Position numbers and translations under genes: made by a program
The notes under the pieces: model-generated
Databases searched by the model: none
Seen by the model: the letters and a program-made list of their open reading frames with translations, nothing else
Told to the model about the DNA's origin: nothing
In this document: positions 47,918 through 56,467 of the stretch, in pieces
How positions within the stretch are numbered: the first letter of the stretch is position 1
How the letters are laid out: each line of letters begins with the position of its first letter
Source: Brevibacillus laterosporus LMG 15441
Lineage (GTDB): Bacteria > Bacillota > Bacilli > Brevibacillales > Brevibacillaceae
NCBI RefSeq assembly: GCF_000219535.2
Contig: NZ_CP007806.1
Location: forward strand, 1,832,501-1,896,500
Length of the DNA: 64,000 nucleotides
Direction of reading: 5' to 3'

Positions 47918-48863
47918 TATGGTTCACTCTCTCCCACAGATAAAGACATTCAGGGATACTAGTGGAAAGATCCCGTTTTGGGATGATCCTAGTGTTACGG
48001 GCGGTATTGATCGACCGGCAAATTATCAACCTAGAACCGATATGATGGCGATTGTATCAGACTTTTATCACGGGCGTTTTTTGGAAGAGGACGAATTAAT
48101 TCTTACCCTCATTCGGGATTCTGTTGTGATAAATGAGAATCAGCTCAGGCGACTTTTGAAGGGGAAGCTTACTTCATCTCGAATCTCCACCAGGATTCGG
48201 TATATGTCTGTTTTCGGTGTAACAGATCAATGGAAATTACGCAGCAGACAAGAAGATGCCTCCTTACCACCGGCCCCATGGAGTGTCGGAATAGCTGGAT
48301 TCCTTTATCTTAAACATAGGTATCCCGACTTTGTGTTCCATCCAGCTCGTTTACTTGAATTAGGAACAAAAGCACTTCAACGATACATAGCATTAAACGA
48401 GTTACGTACACAAATGTACGAATATCAGGTGCTTAGGGGATGGAAGTGGCATGGTGTGATTGATAGTAACCCCAAATTAGGAAAACCTCTTGCGATTGGT
48501 GAAATCAAAGGCCCCAAAGGTAATATTTTACTTGTTACGGAACGACTACAACAAAGTCAAAATTATATGGAGCATATATCGTCTAGGCTTAGGAATTGGA
48601 ATACTGTTTTTGTTGAAAATAACAATGCGTTACCTATTATGGATTTTGATAGGCTGCCAGCAGTTGTTCTCCTGTCTGTTTCAACCATTTCTTTTGCACA
48701 AGAGGTTGCTAGTAGACTTCATATAGATGGGTTAAAGTTACCTGTTTGGTTCATTATTGATGAATTACTATTTACGAAAGAGCTACCTCAAGCAATCTTA
48801 GGGTTAAAGGAAGAGACATTACATCCGATTGGTCTAAATTGGCTAGTAAAACGCGAGACATAG
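47910..48863 (+). CDS. Replication-relaxation family protein
   Basis: 317 residues. The pattern of an N-terminal winged helix (DELILTLIRDSVVINENQLR...ISTRIRYMSVFGVTDQWKLR) followed by a restriction-endonuclease-like second half matches the replication-relaxation family of Gram-positive plasmids and ICEs. No ribosome site at ATG 47910 or ATG 47919, so it relies on coupling to the S1-like gene. A terminator follows. Confidence 0.65.
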   Translation: MNNMVHSLPQIKTFRDTSGKIPFWDDPSVTGGIDRPANYQPRTDMMAIVSDFYHGRFLEEDELILTLIRDSVVINENQLRRLLKGKLTSSRISTRIRYMSVFGVTDQWKLRSRQEDASLPPAPWSVGIAGFLYLKHRYPDFVFHPARLLELGTKALQRYIALNELRTQMYEYQVLRGWKWHGVIDSNPKLGKPLAIGEIKGPKGNILLVTERLQQSQNYMEHISSRLRNWNTVFVENNNALPIMDFDRLPAVVLLSVSTISFAQEVASRLHIDGLKLPVWFIIDELLFTKELPQAILGLKEETLHPIGLNWLVKRET

Positions 48864-48877
48864 ACCTTTCCTTTATT

Positions 48878-48919
48878 ACCTCATTCCAAACTATGAAGAA
48901 GGGAGGAATGAGGTTTTTT
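48878..48919 (+). terminator. Intrinsic terminator
   Basis: ACCTCATTCC / GGAATGAGGT with 17-nt loop and T6 tail. Confidence 0.88.
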
Positions 48920-48947
48920 ACTATAATAAACAACTGGAGGATTTACT

Positions 48948-49166
48948 TTGGAATCATTGACTTGGTTGGATCAATTGGAACCCTCGAACGAGGCAGAATG
49001 GTTAGTGCTAGCCAGAAAGAAATTAGGTTTAACACAAGGTGAGTTATCGATTAAAACAAAATATAGTGCCATCACTATTTCTAAAATTGAGAATGGAAAA
49101 TCAAGTATGACTCCTTATTTTAAGCAGCAAATGTCAGTTCTATTAAAAGAAAAAGAAGTAATATAG
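48948..49166 (+). CDS. Small XRE-family regulator
   Basis: 72 residues from TTG 48948, 7 nt after TGGAGG. The body is one helix-turn-helix (LGLTQGELSIKTKYSAITISKIENG). It lies 5 bp before the ParA-like gene and probably regulates it. Confidence 0.8.
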   Translation: MESLTWLDQLEPSNEAEWLVLARKKLGLTQGELSIKTKYSAITISKIENGKSSMTPYFKQQMSVLLKEKEVI

Positions 49167-49171
49167 CGAAA

Positions 49172-50776
49172 ATGAAGAGAAAGTTACCATTAAAAGCTGT
49201 AATTGGAGTCAAATTAGAAAGTCATAGGACAAAATTTGTTGAAATGTATGGAAGATTTAGTGAAATAGTAATAGAAGAAGCATCCTATGAAGGTTTTATA
49301 GAGGCTTTTCGTAACTCTGATAAAGACATTGATCTATTTTATGTAGCAGAGGATATTTTTTACCCTTTTTTTGAAGGCAAGAAAGAAGAAGTTAGAGATT
49401 ACTTTCGAAAAACAATAATAGAAATCAATAAGAAATTCCCACATTCGCTTATCCATATACATATACACAACGATAGTATAGGATCATATCCAGAATTGTT
49501 CGAGCTGGGGACTGTATTTGAAAGCCATTTTAGAAATAAAAGCACTCTTCATGATCAGCAAATCATAGATCGACTGCAGCGCGTATTTCATATACCACTG
49601 GAAGAATTTCAGAAGAAAAAATCTAAAAAGGAAATATACAATAAAAATATCGATTTTTTTCAACAAACCAATACTGGTCATTATGATAAAATGCCTAATG
49701 AGCAAATTGAGTTACTATCCTGTGCTGATGAACGGGTAAGAACAGAAAATGAACAAACGTTCATTCCTGTACAAGTTGATGAGAAACAACAGCCTAAAGA
49801 AAATAATCATGAAAATGATGAGCGGCCTATCAAAAAAGTAAATGTCTATGATGATCTGGAGCAGGAAAAAAAGGAGAGTATTAAGCAACTGATTCAATAT
49901 GCTGTTGCAGCACAAGAAAGCCATGTTCGAAGGAAACAGTCATTGATAAGTACGATCCATCATAAAACCATAGCAGTCGTGAGCCTTTATAATCGGGCAG
50001 GGTCCTCATTTGTGGTTAACAACTTAGCTATTGCATTGGGACAATTTGATCTACCCGTGGGTGTGTTAGAAGGAATTCAACCAATGCCTAAACTCTATAC
50101 TTTTCTTGGTGGTAAGGAAAAAGAACCACCTTTCTGGAAGTGTTGGTATCATGAAGTTAAAAGTACGAGAAAAGTATGTAAGTATTTGGACCGAGAGTAT
50201 ATCCTTCCTCTTATCCACAAAGATATAAATTGGTTTTTTGAGAATGTAAATTGGATTCCATTCATTCCTCTATCCGATAATAAAGAGTATGCTCTTGGTG
50301 TTGCCGAATCTTTAACTCTATACTATACGGCTGATGAGTTGCCCTTGTTATTCGTTGACCTCTCTCATGACTTAGATTCTGGGTTTTCTAAACTTGTTCT
50401 AGAGGAAGCTGACGAGGTATGGATTGTGCTCGAACCAGACTTAATTCAGTTAGGATTTATGGGTGAAAGACTGAAGCAGATTTCTAAATTAGCCAAGACA
50501 AATAACCTATTTACGAATATCAATAAAAGTCATCCTTACATAGAACTAAAGAATTTAAAACATCAATTACAAAAGTTTGAGCAATACCTTGATCCAGAAC
50601 CACTTTCTATCATCCCGTTTTCAGTGGAGTTTTTAAAAGGCGGTAATCCTTTTTCATATCTAGATAAAACTACAAAAGAAATTCTAATTAAATCGTTACT
50701 TCCTTTAATTAAAAGGATGGGAAAAGAACAGGATGGAGATAAATATGAGGGAAAAAGAAAAGAAAACTCTTTTTAA
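49172..50776 (+). CDS. ParA/MinD-like ATPase family protein with degenerate P-loop
   Basis: 534 residues. N-terminal ~120 residues have a receiver-like alternation; a charged linker follows; residues ~265-510 follow the ParA/MinD fold: IAVVSLYNRAGSSFVVNNLAIALG at the Walker A position, LPLLFVDLSHDLDSGF at Walker A'/B, and DEVWIVLEPDLIQLGF. The Walker A reads NRAGSSF instead of KGGVGKT, so the signature lysines and the GK are absent and ATP hydrolysis is doubtful. Such proteins appear in conjugative elements next to type IV secretion or partition genes. Confidence 0.65.
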   Translation: MKRKLPLKAVIGVKLESHRTKFVEMYGRFSEIVIEEASYEGFIEAFRNSDKDIDLFYVAEDIFYPFFEGKKEEVRDYFRKTIIEINKKFPHSLIHIHIHNDSIGSYPELFELGTVFESHFRNKSTLHDQQIIDRLQRVFHIPLEEFQKKKSKKEIYNKNIDFFQQTNTGHYDKMPNEQIELLSCADERVRTENEQTFIPVQVDEKQQPKENNHENDERPIKKVNVYDDLEQEKKESIKQLIQYAVAAQESHVRRKQSLISTIHHKTIAVVSLYNRAGSSFVVNNLAIALGQFDLPVGVLEGIQPMPKLYTFLGGKEKEPPFWKCWYHEVKSTRKVCKYLDREYILPLIHKDINWFFENVNWIPFIPLSDNKEYALGVAESLTLYYTADELPLLFVDLSHDLDSGFSKLVLEEADEVWIVLEPDLIQLGFMGERLKQISKLAKTNNLFTNINKSHPYIELKNLKHQLQKFEQYLDPEPLSIIPFSVEFLKGGNPFSYLDKTTKEILIKSLLPLIKRMGKEQDGDKYEGKRKENSF

Positions 50777-51083
50777 TAGGTTTAGAAGCCGACTATAATA
50801 GGGCCTCTGGGGAGTATTAGGTGTCAACTTCGTGCTAATCGAAACACTCCGATGGCAGGCTTTACATCCCATAGTGCGACCAGTTAATAAGGTGTATGTA
50901 GAGTTTGAAAGTTATTGGTTGTTGATTATACATCATTATTTTTTACTTGAAGTAGGAAGGCAGAAAGTAAAAGGAGGTTAAGAAATAATATAGTCAAATG
51001 AATAACTTTACTCATTTTTAGACTATCTTATTTCGCAAATAGCGAAGTGTGTATTTACAAGCTTAGACTTATATAGTATTCTA
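50777..51083 (+). ncRNA. Structured non-coding region with a nested hairpin at 50803-50860
   Basis: Directly after the ParA-like gene. Three nested stems share one axis: GCCT/AGGC, GGAGT/ACTCC and ATTAG/CTAAT around a 14-nt loop. No T-run follows. It may be a structured 3' UTR, a single-strand origin or an oriT-type site of the mobile element. The rest to 51083 has no supported gene. Confidence 0.4.
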
Positions 51084-51255
51084 TAAATGCAGCAAAGCGT
51101 TGATAGATTGATAATCTCAACGGGTCATCATCCCACCAACTGGAGTGTACATTACACTCGAGGAATACGATAATGGTATTCTACGTTTTAAGGGCCGCAT
51201 GTAGTTCGACCACCAACATGTAGCGCCGCAACGTGTGCCGGGAGAGGCACACGTT
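51084..51255 (+). ncRNA. Chain of hairpins upstream of the retron
   Basis: Five stems in series: GTTGA/TCAAC, GAGTGTA/TACACTC, GAATAC/GTATTC, CATGT/ACATG and the perfect 10-bp AACGTGTGCC/GGCACACGTT (51230-51255). The last stem ends 7 nt before the long inverted repeat at 51263. This may be the 5' part of the retron RNA or a separate regulatory RNA. Confidence 0.5.
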
Positions 51256-51262
51256 CAAAAAT

Positions 51263-51568
51263 AAATTAGGTAGGTGCCCAGCATGCACCATCTTCTTCTC
51301 GGGAGGGGACTAAGCAAAAAAAACCTCTTAGTTCCAGAAGGAGACTATTTATGAAGAAAAAATTGCTGACCTTGCTGGGCATTCCTACAGTATCCAGAAA
51401 TGCTAAAAAAACTCGGAAAAAAAGCCGTATGCAATGGAGACGAAAAATCTTTCGTTTATCGTTTAAAAGTCTAGAGGTTCTATCCCTCATACTAAGAATT
51501 GCACACATTATTTTTGAGTTTCTAAAGAAGTAAATAGGATGCTGTGACATGGGAAACCTACCTAATTT
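51263..51568 (+). ncRNA. Candidate retron msr-msd RNA bounded by an a1/a2-like inverted repeat
   Basis: AAATTAGGTAGGT (51263-51275) and ACCTACCTAATTT (51556-51568) are perfect complements, extended inwards by CCC/GGG. Directly after the 5' arm comes CAGC, matching the AGC that carries the branching guanosine in known retrons. A further stem, GGGACTAAG/CTTAGTTCC (51306-51333), fits an msr hairpin. The interval ends 40 nt before the XRE gene and 335 nt before the RT. The would-be msd (about 51340-51550) coincides with an ORF. Boundaries are inferred. Confidence 0.6.
51351..51533 (+). CDS. 60-aa strongly basic peptide encoded inside the retron RNA interval
   Basis: ATG 51351 lies 7 nt after AGAAGGAG. 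The protein starts MKKKLLTLLGIPTVSRNAKK, is packed with Lys/Arg up to about residue 40 (KTRKKSRMQWRRKIFRL), then ends in a hydrophobic helix (SLILRIAHIIFEFLKK). Such basic-plus-hydrophobic small proteins are often membrane-active toxins, but the frame could also be a by-product of msd sequence. It is enclosed by the 13-bp inverted repeat. Confidence 0.5.
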   Translation: MKKKLLTLLGIPTVSRNAKKTRKKSRMQWRRKIFRLSFKSLEVLSLILRIAHIIFEFLKK

Positions 51569-51608
51569 TAATTTTCCCTCTTTTTAATAGTTTGAAAGGA
51601 TGATTGTA

Positions 51609-51917
51609 ATGATAGGTGATGTGTTAAAAAAAACTCGAGCAATCTATGGATACAAAGCAACTGAGATGAGTTCTATGCTTGGAATTTCCAATAGTTACCT
51701 GTCAGAGATAGAAAATAACAAAAAGCAGCCGTCATTAGAACTACTTCAAAGATACTCGGAAATTTTAGGTGTTAGACTGTCGTCATTAATATTGCTTTCT
51801 GAAAATTTAGAAGATGCGACCAAGCGAAATAAGAGTCAGGAATTTATAAAAAAAATGATGCTTGGGTTAATTAATTCAATGTCAAAAGATAAGGGTGCTT
51901 TTGATGAGTCTGAATAA
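51609..51917 (+). CDS. XRE-family helix-turn-helix protein of the retron
   Basis: 102 residues from ATG 51609, 8 nt after AAAGGA. The N-terminal 60 residues are an XRE domain (EMSSMLGISNSYLSEIENNK); the tail is helical. Retrons with a small helix-turn-helix partner form a described class (type VI in the accessory-based scheme, from memory). The stop overlaps the RT gene by 14 bp, so both are co-translated. It may repress the unit or act with the RT and its DNA. Confidence 0.8.
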   Translation: MIGDVLKKTRAIYGYKATEMSSMLGISNSYLSEIENNKKQPSLELLQRYSEILGVRLSSLILLSENLEDATKRNKSQEFIKKMMLGLINSMSKDKGAFDESE

Positions 51918-52869
51918 AAAAAGATATGATATTAATCAATGCGCTTTATATAAATGTAAAGGCAAAAACCGTTTAGCATATCTTCTTCACATGAAAAAAG
52001 AAGAATTTGATAAACTTGAAAAATTGATAGAGTATTACTCATTTACTACAGATAAAAATGATGGAGATAAAAGACTTATAACCGCTCCTAAAAATAACTT
52101 AAAACGGATTCAAAAACGAATATTAAAATTAATTACATTTGTCAAGAGACCCGCCTGGCTTATTTCAGGTGAACGGGGAAAAAGTTATATTGACAATGGG
52201 AAATTTCATCAGCAATCACACTATCTTTTAACAATGGATATTAAGAAATTCTACGAAAATTGTAAGAGAGAACTTGTGTACAGATTCTTTAGATATACAT
52301 TGTGTATGTCTGGTGATATTGCTCATATTCTAACTAATATAGTTACACTTGAGCAAAAAATACCGACAGGATGTCCAACTAGTCAATTAATAGCGTATTA
52401 CGCATATCAAGAAATGTTTGAGAATATAAATGAAATTGCTAATAAATATAATTGCTTTTTTACATTGTACGTCGATGATATGACTTTTTCTAGTAAAGAG
52501 CCATTTAATCCTAACAAACTTAAAAATGAAATTGATATTGAACTGAGAAAATATGGTCATAAGCCGAAATATAGTAAAGTCCAATATTATTCAAGAAAAA
52601 GCAATAAGCTGGTTACTGGCGTTGTTATTTCAAAAGACCATAAGCTTTTGGTAGCTAACAAATTACAGAAGAAGATATATGATAATGCCATGCAATTGAA
52701 GAAAGTAAATGGTAATAATAAAGATGCTAAGATAGCGTATCAATTAGAAAGGGATCTTCGTTCATTAAAAGGACAATTACAGGCTGCAAAGAATGTTAAT
52801 ACAAGAATATTCCCAGAAATAAACCGCTTGGTAGAAAATACTATAGTTGATTTGTCGAAATCCAAATAG
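51904..52869 (+). CDS. Retron-type reverse transcriptase
   Basis: 321 residues from ATG 51904 after AAGGG, the normal size for a retron RT without extra domains. Catalytic motif LYVDDMTFSS (YVDD), motif 3-type TMDIKKFYENC with the first catalytic aspartate, IPTGCPTSQ of motif 4, and the retron-specific VTG (KLVTGVVIS) that recognises the msr. No maturase or endonuclease domain, so not a group II intron protein. It would make a branched RNA-DNA from the upstream RNA; many retrons are anti-phage systems. Confidence 0.9.
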   Translation: MSLNKKRYDINQCALYKCKGKNRLAYLLHMKKEEFDKLEKLIEYYSFTTDKNDGDKRLITAPKNNLKRIQKRILKLITFVKRPAWLISGERGKSYIDNGKFHQQSHYLLTMDIKKFYENCKRELVYRFFRYTLCMSGDIAHILTNIVTLEQKIPTGCPTSQLIAYYAYQEMFENINEIANKYNCFFTLYVDDMTFSSKEPFNPNKLKNEIDIELRKYGHKPKYSKVQYYSRKSNKLVTGVVISKDHKLLVANKLQKKIYDNAMQLKKVNGNNKDAKIAYQLERDLRSLKGQLQAAKNVNTRIFPEINRLVENTIVDLSKSK

Positions 52870-53050
52870 TATACATATTATCCTACAAAAAGGTTGAGGC
52901 AAAGTGGAATAATGGGACTTAACTTTTCAAAGTGAGTTTCATTATAATTTAGACATAGAGTATTAATGAAAATTTACCAATCCGTGAATAAAAGGTAGGG
53001 TGTAAAAATTAATGATTTTTATTATACACATATTGGAAAAAGGAAAGTTG

Positions 53051-53080
53051 GAGGAGGAAAGTATCGAACCTCCTCTTTTT
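53051..53080 (+). terminator. Intrinsic terminator after the retron RT
   Basis: GAGGAGG / CCTCCTC stem and T5. It marks the end of the retron unit. Confidence 0.8.
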
Positions 53081-53125
53081 AGCATTTTTAGTGTAAATGG
53101 TTATACTTAAAGGGTATTTATTATT

Positions 53126-53305
53126 GTGAAGCCAATTTTAATATCTTTTGAATCTCTAGCAGTAGAGGAAAAGAATTTATTGTCACCAGTTGATAAAGAA
53201 GTCATGTTGCAAGAATTGGCTACTCAACTAAACAACTTTATACGATTTATAGACCACAGAAATCATAGGATTTCTTGGATTTTATTGGCAAATGATGAAC
53301 CTTAG
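53126..53305 (+). CDS. Small acidic protein (59 aa)
   Basis: GTG 53126, 11 nt after AAAGGG, runs 59 codons (MKPILISFESLAVEEKNLLS...). Soluble and protein-like in composition but of unknown family. Just before the gene at 53352. Moderate support because of the GTG start and spacing. Confidence 0.4.
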   Translation: MKPILISFESLAVEEKNLLSPVDKEVMLQELATQLNNFIRFIDHRNHRISWILLANDEP

Positions 53306-53351
53306 AGTAAACTCACATCTTTAGTATGAAATGTCAAAGGTGGTGGCTATC

Positions 53352-54179
53352 ATGCTTACAATAGAAGAATATATTGCCCGGAGAAAAAGGGAAGACCATT
53401 TAAATGAATTCAGTATAGATGATCGAGCAGTAAATATGAAAAAGTGTGTCGATTACATATTTGAGTATTTTAATCAATACTTAGATATTACAAAAATCAG
53501 TCACCAGACTGTTCTAAACAATGAGAGACTTGGGAAATACCAGAAATCATTATCTCAATATGAACCAGAAATCCAAGAATGGTTAATCGGTATCTATGAT
53601 CAATACGAAAAAAAACTTAATCGTTCAATCATAAACATTCTTAAAAAGGATGAACTTTTCTATCTATACAATTCTGAGATTGAATTTAGAAGCTTATCTT
53701 ATCAATGCTATGCTCAACTTATAAAGAAGAACCCTTTTTTGCAGGAACAGATCGAACAGTTGTTTATGTTTATAAAAGATCATCATCAAATCAACAGTAA
53801 GTTAACTAATTATATCAGTAACATTTTCATTTCAGATGAAATAAATGAATGGATAGAAAAAACATGGATCAAGTATGGAGTGAATATAATGTTGTTTGCT
53901 TCAAATTGGGTTGATCGTTTTTTCAACAATGAAGATCAATGGCCAGCTAAACACAGAATCAAAAGTAACAATACCTGGCTTAGATATGACTACGACCATA
54001 AGCAGAAAAACAACCTATTTAACATAAATTCACTATACAATAGGATATCTGGGAAACCATTCATTAAGGGAAAAAAGCAATATCTTGAAGTCTTAATGAT
54101 GTATTTCTGGCTACACGAAATAGTGGGAGATGAGGAAAATTACTGGCAAGAGTATATGGACAAATGTTTTAACAACTAG
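53352..54179 (+). CDS. Hypothetical protein (275 aa) downstream of the retron
   Basis: Start ATG 53352 after AAAGGTGGTGG. Acidic-aromatic helical protein (EPEIQEWLIGIYDQYEKKL, WVDRFFNNEDQWPAKHRIKS, MMYFWLHEIVGDEENYW). No known domain recognised. The terminator after the RT separates it from the retron, so it is a neighbour rather than a proven effector. Confidence 0.6.
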   Translation: MLTIEEYIARRKREDHLNEFSIDDRAVNMKKCVDYIFEYFNQYLDITKISHQTVLNNERLGKYQKSLSQYEPEIQEWLIGIYDQYEKKLNRSIINILKKDELFYLYNSEIEFRSLSYQCYAQLIKKNPFLQEQIEQLFMFIKDHHQINSKLTNYISNIFISDEINEWIEKTWIKYGVNIMLFASNWVDRFFNNEDQWPAKHRIKSNNTWLRYDYDHKQKNNLFNINSLYNRISGKPFIKGKKQYLEVLMMYFWLHEIVGDEENYWQEYMDKCFNN

Positions 54180-54444
54180 ATTTCTTAATAAATCCCTACT
54201 ACTTGTCTAAATAAGGTTTATACTTTTGTTTCACCTCACTACTTATTTTCATTTCAAATATAAATTTGGATATTCTCAAATAGGTTAATTAGCTGACCAT
54301 CTCTTATTTTTTGCAAAATCTTTCTTCAGAAGGTTCGAACAGATTAAGAATAAATAATAGGTAAGTTCCTATACAAAAACTACAGTTGGATCAAAGTATA
54401 TTATATTATTCAATTGTAACTTTAAATTTAGAGGAGCAGTGATG

Positions 54445-55230
54445 ATGTGGGAGGAAATTTTCACCTTAGTTAAAGAGAATCCGGCATGGTCTTTATTATT
54501 TACTTTTTTAGGCTCGTTTACAGTATGGCTTTACAAAGAGTTTAATGTAATGATTACAGCAGATGACAAGAACAAGCTATCTCTCATACAAAAGAAAATG
54601 GATCTATATGGGAAGTTGGAAGCTGTGACTGCGAATGTAATCAACCAAAAAGATGACATTAAAGCTTTACAAAATCTGTATAACAAATTAGGAGAATCTA
54701 GTTCATATTTTACGGAAGATATCCGAAAAATTATAAGGGATTTTTATAAAAGAGGAGATACTTCATTACTTCCAACACTGATGGCTTATTTTGAAATGGA
54801 AATAACAAAACTAGCTAAAAACAAATCCATTCTAGAAAGTTTGGATATACCTACCAATACTATTGAATACATTCTCCGGTTATTCAGACCATTAAAACCA
54901 ATCATAGTGATTTTCTTAATATTACTTGCGATTGCATTATATATTTTACTGGTACTGCAACACAACAATGTATGGAGTAAAACTTTCTTAACAGTCATTT
55001 TTATCTCGTCTGTTTTTAGTATAATGGTTCTCTCTGCTATATTATCTTTGTGGTTAGACAAAAAATTACCCAGACAAGGAAAATACAACTCGCTGTTGAA
55101 TGCTTGTATGATATTTTCTCCCATCCTATCATTTTGGGATGTAAGACTTTCTATTATAGTTCTTATCGTTCAAATTGTTTCATTAATTATGTATGGACAA
55201 AATAAGAATTCTAATAAACTAATTATATAA
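54445..55230 (+). CDS. Membrane protein with ~4 transmembrane segments and cytoplasmic coiled part
   Basis: 261 residues from ATG 54445, 8 nt after GAGGAG (ATG 54442 and GTG 54439 are in-frame alternatives). First helix SLLFTFLGSFTVWLYKEF, then a ~120-residue soluble helical stretch, then three hydrophobic segments (KPIIVIFLILLAIALYILL, FLTVIFISSVFSIMVLSAIL, LSIIVLIVQIVSLIMY). No family recognised. Membrane proteins near retrons and toxins are often effectors, but nothing here proves it. Confidence 0.6.
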   Translation: MWEEIFTLVKENPAWSLLFTFLGSFTVWLYKEFNVMITADDKNKLSLIQKKMDLYGKLEAVTANVINQKDDIKALQNLYNKLGESSSYFTEDIRKIIRDFYKRGDTSLLPTLMAYFEMEITKLAKNKSILESLDIPTNTIEYILRLFRPLKPIIVIFLILLAIALYILLVLQHNNVWSKTFLTVIFISSVFSIMVLSAILSLWLDKKLPRQGKYNSLLNACMIFSPILSFWDVRLSIIVLIVQIVSLIMYGQNKNSNKLII

Positions 55231-55369
55231 AAACCTATCTTAGAAATATAATCGAAATAGCGGATTATAGTTGAAGTCGTTACCCATGTGCTTTTTATAA
55301 CACTGATAAAACTTCCTTGACAAAATGTATCTGAACAAAACAAGGAGTATATCACGGAGGTATAACCCT

Positions 55370-55942
55370 TTGAAGTTAACTGGCATGAAAGAACTATATG
55401 CTGATATGAAAACTAAATATATTAAAAGATATAAGTTTGCTTTTGTTTATAAAAATGTTATTTTTGATGTGTTCTTTTTTATCGATGAAGTACCTTTTAA
55501 GTTAATTTTTGGGGTAAAAACTCATAACTTTTACTTTGAGATGGATGTTAATAATGGATTTATCATAAATACAAACATTGGAAGTAAGTACATACGATTA
55601 TGCAATATACTGGGTTTAAAATATGATCCTAAAAACCCATTCAAAACCTTCTATTTATTCACAGAATTCAATAAAAAAATCCCTAAGCAGGCCGATATAA
55701 AAAATACTCCTATCCCATCAGATATTGCATATTATCGAAGAGACGTAGAAGAATCCGAGAAAATCTACTTTATGGGCTGGAAAGACAATGAAAAGCGTAA
55801 GGAGAAAGTCAGTCCCGAAAATCTTAATAAAACAAGACTAATTTTGGGATATGACGCATATCAAATTTGTAAAAAGAAAAATACTAGTAGTCGATGGACA
55901 CATGATAAGGATTTGGCTCAAAACTTTCAGTTACCTGATTAA
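55370..55942 (+). CDS. DUF6037-like protein
   Basis: 190 residues from TTG 55370, 9 nt after GGAGG. The pattern FAFVYKNVIFDVFFFIDEVP...LIFGVKTHNFYFEM and LCNILGLKYDPKNPFKTF resembles the DUF6037 family, often found in phage and defence neighbourhoods; this assignment is from memory. Cytoplasmic. Function unknown. Confidence 0.6.
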   Translation: MKLTGMKELYADMKTKYIKRYKFAFVYKNVIFDVFFFIDEVPFKLIFGVKTHNFYFEMDVNNGFIINTNIGSKYIRLCNILGLKYDPKNPFKTFYLFTEFNKKIPKQADIKNTPIPSDIAYYRRDVEESEKIYFMGWKDNEKRKEKVSPENLNKTRLILGYDAYQICKKKNTSSRWTHDKDLAQNFQLPD

Positions 55943-56467
55943 GTAGTTTATAAACTAACTTAAAAAGGGAATTTGATGTCTAAAAAATAGACTTGGTGTA
56001 ATACAGAAAAGAAGTTATAATAACAGAATAAATATTTGAGTGCTTAGTTTCGTTCCTATTGGAATGAGTTATAAAGGACAGAAAAAATCCATTTTTGGAT
56101 AACGGTTAAGTTTGGCCGTTTTTCTAAAAATGGATTTTTTTCTATCCTTTTTTCATTTTTGAAGGGACTGATAAAAATGAAAAAAGAGTTATAGGGGGAG
56201 CAGCGTTTATCTTTTGGACACTATTGGATTTGTGTGAGAAGTATGTAAACTGGGTATCTTCACCCATAAAGATCTCTTCATTAGTACGAAATGTAAATCA
56301 TCATCTTTTTAAGTTTTTATATGTTATTTTCTTGCGATCCATTCACATGGGCAAACCGTAATGTAACTGAATCAAAATACTAGTCTGAATTTGTTACTAC
56401 TTTTTATCACAAGAACAATTTCTGGACTCTATTGCAACATAAAAAGCTGATATATAGGGAGAGAATT
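55943..56467. other. Intergenic region with a terminator
   Basis: About 525 bp. AAAAAATCCATTTTT (56082-56096) and AAAAATGGATTTTTT (56126-56140) form a long terminator with an inner ACGG/CCGT stem. Beyond it no gene is supported; the ribosome site GGGAGAG precedes 56468. Confidence 0.6.
56082..56140. terminator. Long bidirectional terminator
   Basis: 15-bp perfect outer stem plus inner ACGG/CCGT stem, T-run on both strands. Confidence 0.88.

Noticed and set aside
51904-52869. Reading the RT as a group II intron maturase
   Set aside because: No maturase X domain or HNH part, short length, presence of the VTG motif, and no intron domain V-like hairpin downstream.
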